Shown here: piece by piece, positions 1-6,200 of the stretch
Layout: every line of letters begins with the position of its first letter
Position numbering within the stretch: the stretch's first letter is position 1
NCBI GenBank assembly: GCA_947307375.1
Contig: CAMZIX010000030.1
Span: 1-12,227 of the forward strand
Source of the DNA: an uncultured Clostridia bacterium
Lineage (GTDB): Bacteria > Bacillota_A > Clostridia > Oscillospirales > Oscillospiraceae
Length of the DNA: 12,227 bases
Direction of reading: 5' to 3'
The notes under the pieces: generated by a model
What the model was told of the DNA's origin: nothing
Databases searched by the model: none
What the model saw: the letters and a program-made list of their open reading frames with translations, nothing else
Program-made: the position numbers and the translations under genes

Positions 1-73
1 CGGGAATGACCTTGCCCGCCTCGTCGAAGATCTGCGTCATGCCGACCTTCTTGCCAATGATGGCTTTCTTCAT
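1..73 (-). CDS. rplC: 50S ribosomal protein L3, N-terminal fragment
   Basis: Only the first 24 codons are present; the gene runs off the left edge. The visible N-terminus ([20 protein letters not shown]...) is the highly conserved L3 start. L3 binds 23S rRNA and helps nucleate assembly of the large subunit. The start at 73 is supported by a strong AAGGAGG ribosome binding site at 81-87, seven bases upstream. It is the second gene of the S10 operon, downstream of rpsJ, but the 121-nt spacer between them is longer than expected and contains two predicted hairpins. The identity is firm despite the short fragment, because both sequence and gene order agree. Confidence 0.93.
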   Translation of the reverse strand, partial: MKKAIIGKKVGMTQIFDEAGKVIP

Positions 74-194
74 TGTATTTCCTCCTTCGGTTATTGGTTG
101 CCTCGCTTGACCCGGCTCTCACCGTCCAGAGGCTGGCAACTTAACCCGTCCGCACTCGCAAGCTGCGGACTGCGGGTTATTTATTTGGTGTGTC
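74..194 (-). promoter_or_regulatory. Structured rpsJ-rplC intercistronic spacer
   Basis: This 121-nt stretch between rpsJ and rplC has no gene. Two inverted repeats are visible. The first pairs 143-148 with 173-178 and 149-154 with 164-169, with a 9-nt loop (155-163) and a 3-nt bulge (170-172). The second pairs 97-102 with 135-140 (GTTGCC/GGCAAC) around a 32-nt interior that holds a smaller imperfect stem. No run of T follows either stem in the direction of transcription, so neither looks like an ordinary terminator. The rplC ribosome binding site (81-87) lies just beyond. A role in RNA processing or autogenous control is only an inference. Confidence 0.45.
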
Positions 195-509
195 TTACAG
201 CTTGATCTCGATCTGAACGCCGGCCGGGACTTCGAGGTTGGACAGAGCCTCGACGGTCTTCTGGTTGGGGTTCATGATGTCGATCAGGCGCTTGTGGGTG
301 CGGCGCTCGAACTGCTCACGGCTGTCCTTGTACTTGTGGACGGCGCGCAGGATGGTGACGATCTCGGTCTTGGTGGGCAGGGGGATGGGGCCGGAGACCT
401 TGGCGTCCGTGCGCTTGGCGGCCTCGACGATGGTCTCGGCAGCCTTGTCGATGAGCTGGTGATCGTAGGCTTTCAGACGGATGCGGATCATGTTCTTGCT
501 GTTTGCCAT
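195..509 (-). CDS. rpsJ: 30S ribosomal protein S10
   Basis: This encodes a 104-residue S10, the normal family length. S10 is part of the small-subunit head and is also the NusE component of transcription antitermination complexes. Recognisable segments are [14 protein letters not shown] near the N-terminus, SGPIPLPTK at about residues 39-47, [15 protein letters not shown] at about 64-78, and a C-terminus ending [11 protein letters not shown]. The start at 509 (MANSKN...) is chosen for its family-typical N-terminus and the AAAGGAGA ribosome binding site at 519-526. The frame stays open upstream to 746, but the extra residues are arginine-rich and unlike any S10. It is the first gene of the S10 operon, transcribed from the promoter near 819-847 through a long leader. 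Confidence 0.97.
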   Translation of the reverse strand: MANSKNMIRIRLKAYDHQLIDKAAETIVEAAKRTDAKVSGPIPLPTKTEIVTILRAVHKYKDSREQFERRTHKRLIDIMNPNQKTVEALSNLEVPAGVQIEIKL

Positions 510-813
510 GGGTTTGTTTCTCCTTTTTCGATCGTTTTTCGGCGGCATTGGGGACCGCCTTTCTGTTCGATCGGATGAAGCCGAATTCCTGTACACACAA
601 CCGTGCGTATCAGACCATGTCCGAAAAACAAACCGGTTTGTGCAACCGGTTGTGACTCTCCGTCCATGCGATATACGCGCATACAGGATCGGTTTCAGCC
701 GCCCGATTGTGTATCGGATATACCTCCGATACCGGACATGCTCCACGGAAGTTACCTCGCTTTCACGAGCAATCTCCCGCTTCTTCGCAGTTGCCGCGCA
801 TTTTGCGCGAGCT
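510..813 (-). promoter_or_regulatory. Long structured 5' leader of the S10 operon
   Basis: About 300 nt lie between the inferred transcription start (around 812-813) and the rpsJ start, with no convincing gene. Hairpins seen from the 5' end are: 795-800 with 804-809; 711-718 with 725-732 (8 bp, 6-nt loop); 681-692 with 703-714 (ATACA..ATCGG / CCGAT..TGTAT with a small internal loop); 666-670 with 678-682; a terminator-like stem at 631-651; and 541-545 with 555-559 just before the rpsJ ribosome binding site. The second and third share bases 711-714 and cannot form together. Bases 733-740 are also complementary to 616-623, which would enclose the terminator-like stem. This layout suggests a regulatory leader. 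The ligand or protein effector cannot be deduced from the sequence. Confidence 0.5.
624..651 (-). terminator. Terminator-like hairpin in the S10 leader (candidate attenuator)
   Basis: Two copies of AACCGGTT (644-651 and 631-638) are separated by 5 nt. Because the octamer is self-complementary, the copies can pair as an 8-bp stem. In the direction of transcription the stem is followed by TG and then five T residues (628-624). This is the layout of an intrinsic terminator, lying more than 100 nt before rpsJ, so it would act as an attenuator. The stem is short and the T-run is offset by two bases, so efficiency may be modest. Confidence 0.4.
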
Positions 814-818
814 TGATT

Positions 819-847
819 AGTATACCGTTCCCCTGCCCGCTTGTCAA
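819..847 (-). promoter_or_regulatory. Sigma-A promoter of the S10 operon
   Basis: On the minus strand, a perfect TTGACA -35 (842-847) and a TATACT -10 (819-824) are separated by exactly 17 nt. The transcription start is expected near 812-813. The stretch just upstream (about 850-885) is very A/T-rich with A and T tracts, resembling an UP element, as is common for strong ribosomal promoters. A second TTGACA at 898-903 has only a weak partner (TAAAAA, 876-881, 16-nt spacing) and may be a minor upstream promoter. Confidence 0.85.
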
Positions 848-930
848 GAGTTTTTTCGTTGAAAACAGAGAAAATTTTTTATGATTTTTGTGAAATCTGT
901 CAAGGCGGGCTTTTCTCTCCCTTTTGCCTG

Positions 931-939
931 TGTTATACT
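931..939 (+). promoter_or_regulatory. Extended -10 promoter of the nitroreductase-family gene
   Basis: TGTTATACT combines a TATACT -10 (934-939) with the TG dinucleotide of an extended -10 element (931-932). The -35 position (TTTTCT, 911-916, 17-nt spacing) is a poor match, as often tolerated when the extended -10 is present. The start of transcription would be near 946, giving a short leader of about 20 nt before the ATG at 969. It is divergent from the S10 promoter, about 85 bp away between -10 boxes. Confidence 0.6.
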
Positions 940-968
940 GAAAAAAACGAACCTGGGAGGCCTCCGCC

Positions 969-1727
969 ATGGACGCAAAGTATTATCCCGCCATCCTGAA
1001 AAGAAAATCCTTCCATCTGTTCCGCAGCACCGGCGCGGGAACGATCGCGCCGGAGGAGCTTGCGGAGATCCGCTCCGCCTGGGAGGGCTTCGAGCGGCTG
1101 TACCCGGAGATCCGCACGGCGATCCGCATCGTCCCGGCCGGCCGGGTCCGCCGGCCCGACGCGGAATACTGCATCCTCATTTACAGTGAAAAGAAAGAGA
1201 ACTGGCTGATGAACGCCGGCTACCTCGGCGAGCAGCTCGACCTCTGGCTGGTGTCCCGCTCCGTCGGGACGCTGTGGTTCGGCATCGGCAAGCCGGACGA
1301 GCCGCAGTACGACGGGCTGGACTATGTGATCATGATCGCCGTCCGGAAGATCGGCGACGAATCGCTCTTCCGCGGAGACATATCCAAGGCCAGGCGGAAG
1401 CCGCTGGACGAGATCTGGTCCGGCGACGCGCCGGAGCTGGCGGAGATCGCCCGCTACGCGCCGAGCGCCGTCAACTCGCAGCCCTGGTTCGTCAGAAGCG
1501 AGGGTGAAACGCTGACGGTGTTCCGGAAATACGGCAGACGCGGCATCATGCCCGAGGCGATGGCGCTCTATTTCAACCGGATCGATATCGGCATCTTCCT
1601 GTGCATCCTCGAGATCTGCCTGGCGGAGAAGGGCCTCGCCTTCACCCGCGCGCTCTTCCCGGATCCCGGGGATCCGAAGACCGAGCTGACCCGGACGGCG
1701 GTCTATACCCTCGGCGGAGGAGCCTGA
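969..1727 (+). CDS. Nitroreductase-family protein (TM1586-type)
   Basis: This 252-residue protein resembles the putative TM nitroreductase group, flavin-dependent oxidoreductases of the nitroreductase fold. An early basic RKSFH segment (12-16) fits the N-terminal FMN-phosphate contact of the family. The second half carries YAPSAVNSQPWFV (163-174), the family hallmark around the flavin site. It appears to be the duplicated-half, single-chain form, with an N-terminal half (about 1-130) and a C-terminal half (about 140-250). The substrate is unknown. There is no signal peptide or membrane segment, so it is probably cytoplasmic. The start is supported by GGGAGG at 955-960, eight bases upstream. 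It is the only plus-strand gene, transcribed alone from 931-939 and closed by the terminator at 1736-1783. No partner gene is adjacent, so context gives no substrate hint. Confidence 0.8.
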   Translation: MDAKYYPAILKRKSFHLFRSTGAGTIAPEELAEIRSAWEGFERLYPEIRTAIRIVPAGRVRRPDAEYCILIYSEKKENWLMNAGYLGEQLDLWLVSRSVGTLWFGIGKPDEPQYDGLDYVIMIAVRKIGDESLFRGDISKARRKPLDEIWSGDAPELAEIARYAPSAVNSQPWFVRSEGETLTVFRKYGRRGIMPEAMALYFNRIDIGIFLCILEICLAEKGLAFTRALFPDPGDPKTELTRTAVYTLGGGA

Positions 1728-1735
1728 GGCTGAAC

Positions 1736-1783
1736 AAAAAACGGGGCGGATTCGTTCGCATGACGAATCCGCCCCGTTTTTTT
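1736..1783. terminator. Bidirectional intrinsic terminator
   Basis: A perfect GC-rich inverted repeat (ACGGGGCGGATTCGT, 1741-1755, with its complement at 1763-1777) encloses a 7-nt loop. It is flanked by A6 at 1736-1741 and T7 at 1777-1783. It therefore works in both directions: it ends the plus-strand nitroreductase gene (stop at 1727) and the minus-strand anti-sigma gene (stop at 1791). It is the strongest terminator in the window. Confidence 0.95.
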
Positions 1784-1790
1784 CTTTGTT

Positions 1791-2663
1791 TTATTCCGCG
1801 CGGGATGCGCGGCGAACGCCGCTGCGCGCCGCGAGCATCAGCAGGCCCCAGACCGCGGCGGCGGCGATCAGGATAAAGGCCAGGTCGCGCAGGAGGAAGA
1901 AGCTGAGGGTTTGCGTACCCTTGATCAGCAGGTGGGCGATCGGGTACGAAAGCGCGGCGAAGAAGAGCGCTCTCAGATACTTGGCCGCTTTTTTCTTCCG
2001 GAAAGCCAGCCACAGCAGCCCGAGGACGGCGGCGGCCGCCGCAGCGAGCAGCAGATAATACGTCAGCGCCAGGCGCGGCAGGATCTGCACGCCGCCGTTC
2101 ATCGGTTCGCCGTACAGGAGCTTTTGTTCTTTCCCGAAGCCGTAGATCACCCGGTCGGGCCGGACGTTTGTCTGGAAGCTGCCGCCTTCCGATCCGGAGG
2201 CGAAGCGGTCGTGCCAGCGGGTCGTCCAGCCCTGCAGCAGCAGCGTGGTCCCGCCGCCGTCGGGGTCCTCGCAGAGCTGTGAATCCATGCCGCTCACGCG
2301 GCCGTCGATCGAAAGCGTCAGCACGCCGTCCCCGGCGCTCTCGACGCGGACCAGATCCTTTTCCCAGGGCACGGCGACCTTGTCCGTGCTCCGCGCCAGC
2401 AGCGTGAACAGCGGCAGGAACACCAGCAGCGACGCCAGCAGTACCGCCGTCAGACGCTTGCGGCGGATCTCCTTCTTCACCGCGCGCAGGGCCTCCGCGC
2501 CGTCCGGCTCCGGCGTCTTCGGCTGCTTCATCTCTTCCCATATTTTCCGACAGTCGGGACAGCTCTCCAGATGCGCCCGGACCAGCTCCTTCGATTCTTC
2601 GCTTGCCAGCTCCTCCGCGCACAGCGGCAGCAGATCGCGGATCACGCCGCAGGAACTATTCAT
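1791..2663 (-). CDS. Zinc-binding (zf-HC2) anti-sigma factor, multi-pass membrane protein
   Basis: This 290-residue protein probably binds and inhibits the ECF sigma factor encoded just upstream. The N-terminus has the ZAS-type zinc motif H31-x3-C35-x2-C38 with an earlier cysteine, C5, in the order typical of this family, preceded by IRDLLPL. A first membrane segment lies at about 71-90. It is followed by a roughly 105-residue probably extracytoplasmic region (91-197), then three more hydrophobic segments (about 198-221, 229-247 and 254-278). Most simple anti-sigma factors have one membrane pass, so the four-pass layout is notable. The start at 2663 has GGAGG seven bases upstream and overlaps the sigma stop as ATGA, implying translational coupling and balanced amounts. 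The frame is open to 2726, but that would overlap the sigma gene further. The signal sensed is unknown. Confidence 0.82.
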   Translation of the reverse strand: MNSSCGVIRDLLPLCAEELASEESKELVRAHLESCPDCRKIWEEMKQPKTPEPDGAEALRAVKKEIRRKRLTAVLLASLLVFLPLFTLLARSTDKVAVPWEKDLVRVESAGDGVLTLSIDGRVSGMDSQLCEDPDGGGTTLLLQGWTTRWHDRFASGSEGGSFQTNVRPDRVIYGFGKEQKLLYGEPMNGGVQILPRLALTYYLLLAAAAAAVLGLLWLAFRKKKAAKYLRALFFAALSYPIAHLLIKGTQTLSFFLLRDLAFILIAAAAVWGLLMLAARSGVRRASRAE

Positions 2664-3151
2664 GTCGATCCCTCCGTTTTTGCCTGGATTTTTCCGCGGG
2701 CCCGGTGGTAGACCACGCAGGCCCAATTTTCCGTCTTGCCGAACAGCTCGCCGATGTCGCGAAAGCTGAGCTGGCCGAAGACCCGCAGGCTGAAGACCTC
2801 CTTGTAGGGCTCCGGCAGCTCGTGCAGCGCGCGCAGCAGGCGGCGGCTGTCGTCCCGGTCCAGCGCGAGCGCCTCCGGGCCGGCGGAATCATCCGCCCGC
2901 TCCGGCAGCTCGGAGAGCGGCTCGGGCCGTTTTCGGCGTTTTTCGGAGAGAAAGGCGTTTTTGGCGATGCCGCAGAGCCAGGTCTTCACGCCGCAGTCGC
3001 CGCGGAAGCCGTCGATGGCCTGCATGGCCTTGAAAAAGGTCTCCTGCGTCAGCTCCTCGGCGTCGTGCACGTTCCGCGTCAGCGCCAGCGCATAGCGGTA
3101 CACCGGGTCGAAGTACTCCCGGTAGACCCGCTCGAAGTCCTTTTCATCCAC
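2660..3151 (-). CDS. ECF-type RNA polymerase sigma factor (sigma-70 family)
   Basis: This 163-residue protein has the two-domain layout of extracytoplasmic-function sigma factors. Region 2 spans about 8-72, with DAEELTQETFFKAM and VKTWLCGIAKN. Region 4 spans about 104-157, with LPEPYKEVFSLRVF and the helix-turn-helix segment LSFRDIGELFGKTENW. It should direct RNA polymerase to stress or envelope-related promoters when released by the membrane anti-sigma encoded downstream with a 4-nt overlap. The chosen start is GTG at 3151, because GGAGG (3160-3164) lies eight bases upstream. A GTG at 3160 also opens the frame but sits inside that ribosome binding site. A candidate ECF-type promoter at 3176-3201 suggests autoregulation. 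The regulon and ECF subgroup cannot be assigned from sequence alone. Confidence 0.9.
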   Translation of the reverse strand: MDEKDFERVYREYFDPVYRYALALTRNVHDAEELTQETFFKAMQAIDGFRGDCGVKTWLCGIAKNAFLSEKRRKRPEPLSELPERADDSAGPEALALDRDDSRRLLRALHELPEPYKEVFSLRVFGQLSFRDIGELFGKTENWACVVYHRARGKIQAKTEGST

Positions 3152-3175
3152 CCTTCTCACCTCCTCTGCTTCTTG

Positions 3176-3201
3176 GACGCACGAAACGGGGAAATCTTAC
3201 A
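3176..3201 (-). promoter_or_regulatory. Candidate ECF-type autoregulatory promoter
   Basis: On the minus strand, TGTAAG (3196-3201) and CGTC (3176-3179) are separated by 16 nt. This resembles ECF promoters such as those of Bacillus sigma-X and sigma-M (TGTAAC or TGAAAC, then CGTC after 16-17 nt). It sits directly upstream of the sigma gene, giving a leader of fewer than 25 nt. The motif is short and was found by eye, so autoregulation is an inference. Confidence 0.45.
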
Positions 3202-3241
3202 ACAAGAAATTCGGAATCCGGATAGATTCCGGATTCCGAAT
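3201..3241 (-). terminator. Hairpin terminator after polC
   Basis: A perfect 14-bp inverted repeat (ATTCGGAATCCGGA, 3209-3222, with its complement at 3228-3241) has a 5-nt loop. It starts at the first base of the polC stop codon. In the direction of transcription it is followed by TTCTTGTT, a broken T-tract. It probably ends the frr-polC transcription unit, though the interrupted T-run leaves room for read-through into the sigma gene. Confidence 0.65.
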
Positions 3242-6200
3242 CAGAAATCGAACAGCGTGATCTGGCTGCTCTCCGGCAGCGCGCCGAGGGCGCCGAGGCG
3301 CTTGAGCGCGTCCAGGTGGGCCTGCGAGACCTTGGGGCAGGCCGCGCTCAGATCCTCCATCGAGATGAACCGGCGGCCGCCCTCACGGCAGCGGGCCAGA
3401 TCCTGCGCCGCGGCCTCTCCGAGGCCGGAGACCGATACGAAGGGCGGGCGCAGCGCGTCCTCCCCCACCGGCAGGAACTTCACCGCGTCGGACTCATAGA
3501 GGTCGAGCGGCGCGAAGCGGAAGCCGCGCAGGTTGAACTCGTACACCGCCTCCAGCGTTACCAGCAGATCCTCCTCGTTGGCGCTCAGATCCGTGCGGCG
3601 CTTCATGTCGTTGATGCGCCGGCGCACCGCCTCGGTGCCGCCGCACATGCTTTCCGCGTCGAAGCCGCCCTTCTGGCTGCGCCGGTAGAAGTAGGCGCTG
3701 TAGAAGGCCAGGGGCCGGTGCACCTTGAACCAGGCGATGCGGAAGGCCATCATCACGTAGGCCACCGCGTGCGCCTTCGGGAACAGGTAGGCGATCTTGC
3801 GCGCCGATTCGATCCACCAGTCCGGCACGCCCATGTCGCGCATCTGCCGCTCGGCGTCGCCGGGGAAGGCGCCGCTCTTTTTGACCTTGCCCTTGCGCAC
3901 GGCCTCCATCGTCTTGAAGGCCAGCGAGGGCTCCATGCCGCGGGCGATCAGCGTGAGCATGATGTCGTCGCGGCAGCTGATCGTCTCGTCAACGGTGGCG
4001 ATCTCGCCCAGGATCAGATCCCGGATGTTGCCGGCCCAGACGTCGGTGCCGTGGGAATAGCCGGACAGACGCACGAGGGTGTCGAACTGCTTCGGCTTCG
4101 TATCGACCAGCATCTGCTTGGTGAAGCCCGTGCCGAACTCCGGGATGCCGATCGAGCCGGTCTGGCCGATGATCGGGTCGTCCTCCGGCAGACCGAGCGC
4201 GCCGGCGCCGGAGAAGATCGCCATGGTGTCCGGATCGTTGAGCGGGATCTCCTTGGCGTCCACGCCGGTCATGTCCTCCATCATGCGGATCATGGTCGGG
4301 TCGTCGTGGCCGAGCTCGTCGAGCTTGAGCAGGTTGTCCTCCATGCAGTGGTATTCAAAATGCGTCGTGATGATCTCGCTGTCGGGATCGTCCGCCGGGT
4401 GCTGCACCGGGCAGAAGTCGGTGACGTCCTTGTCCTGCGGGATGACGACCAGGCCGCCCGGGTGCTGGCCCGTGGTGCGCTTGATGCCCACGAGGCCGAG
4501 CGCGAGGCGGTTCTCCTCCGCCTTGGTGGCGACGATTCCGCGCTCCTCGAGGTACTTTTTCACATAGCCGTAGGCTGTTTTCTCGGCGAGCGTGCCGATG
4601 GTGCCGGCGCGGAAGACGTGATCCGAGCCGAAGAGCACCTCGGTGTACTTGTGGGCTTTCGCCTGGTATTCGCCGGAGAAATTCAGGTCGATATCGGGGG
4701 TCTTCTCGTTGCCGGGGAAGCCCAGGAAGGTCTCAAAGGGGATGTCGAAGCCGTCCTGCCGCATGCGCGTGCCGCAGACCGGGCAGTCCTTCGCCGGCAT
4801 GTCCGCGCCGCAGCCGTAGCTGCCGTCGGTGATGAACTCCGCGTGGCAGCACTTCGGACAGACATAGTGCGGCGGCAGGGAGTTGACCTCCGTGATGCCG
4901 GACATGTAGGCCACGATCGACGAGCCGACGCTGCCGCGGCTGCCGACGAGGTAGCCGTTTTCCAGCGAGTTCTGCACCAGCTTCTGGGCGGACATGTAGA
5001 TCACGTCGTAGTTGTGGTCGAGAATGGTCTTCAGCTCCGTATCCACGCGGCTCTTGACGATCTCCGGCGGGTCATCGCCGTAAATGCGGTGCATTTTGTC
5101 ATACACAAGCTTGCGCAGATCCTCGGCCGAATGCTCGATCTTCGGCGGGAAGAGCTCCTTCGGCAGCAGCTCGATCTCCTCGATCTGATCGGCAATGGCG
5201 CGGGTGTTGGTGATGACGACCTCTTTGGCCGTCTCCTCGCCGAGATAGGCGAACTCCTGCAGCATCTCCTCGGTATTGCGGAAGTAGATGGGGCAGCTGC
5301 GGTCGGCGTCGGAGAATTTCTTGGCCGCCTGCAGGATCTTGCGCAGCTGCTCGTCCTCGGGATCGAGGAAGTGGACGTCGCTGGCGGCGATGACGGGCTT
5401 GCCGAGCCTGCGGCCCAGCTCAAGGATCGTGCGGTTGTAGTCCTGCAGCACGGTCTCGTCCTTGACGCGGCCGTTTTCGACCAGAAAGGCGTTGTTGCAG
5501 ATCGGCTGGATCTCCAGATAGTCGTAGAAGGAGGCGATCTTCTCCAGCGTGCGCGGGTTTTCGCCGCGCATCACCGCGCCGTAGAGCTCGCCCATGCCGC
5601 AGGCCGAGCCGACCAGCAGGCCCTCGCGGTGCTGGAGCAGCAGGCTCTTTGGCACGTTCGGCGTGCGGTGGAAATACTTCAGATAGGACTGGGAGATCAG
5701 CTCATAGAGGTTCTTCAGGCCCTTGCGGTTTTTCACCAGCAGGATCATGTGGTGGGTCTTGGCCACGTCCGTGCGGCGCAGGCTGTGATAGACCGTCTCG
5801 ATGTCGTCCAGGGTATGAGCGCCCTGCGCGGCCAGCATCGGCAGGAATTTGCCCATGATGCGCGCCACGACCATCGCGTCGTCCGAGGCGCGGTGGTGAT
5901 TGAACTTCGGCAGCTCGAGGTGGTTGGAGACGATATCGAGCTTGAAGCGCTTCAGTTCCGGCAGCAGGGCCTGGCTGAGCGCCAGCGTGTCCAGAAAGAC
6001 AGGGCTGAATTTGATGCGGTGGCGGTTCGCCGCGGCGCTCATGAAGCCCACGTCGAAGTGCGCGTTGTGCGCGATCAGCGGCCGGTCCCCGGCGAAGTCC
6101 AGGAAGCGGCGCAGCGCCTCGTCCTCGTCCGGCGCGTCCGCCACGTCGCTGTCGCGGATGCCGGTCAACTCGGTGATATTGGCCGGGATCGGCCGATGCG

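Noticed and set aside
510..746. In-frame N-terminal extension of rpsJ back to a GTG at 746, with a GAGG-like site upstream
   Set aside because: The 79 extra residues are arginine-rich, unlike any S10, and overlap the hairpin-rich leader. The ATG at 509 has a strong ribosome binding site and gives the normal 104-residue protein. A short upstream peptide cannot be excluded but has no support.
956..965. GGAGGCCTCC palindrome over the nitroreductase ribosome binding site
   Set aside because: It is a 10-bp palindrome with no room for a hairpin loop, so it is unlikely to hide the site in RNA. There is no evidence for a protein operator.
1642..2622. Second minus-strand frame overlapping the anti-sigma gene
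   Set aside because: Its translation is Arg/Gly/Ala-rich noise running through the terminator. The zinc motif, membrane segments and ribosome binding site all belong to the 1791-2663 frame.
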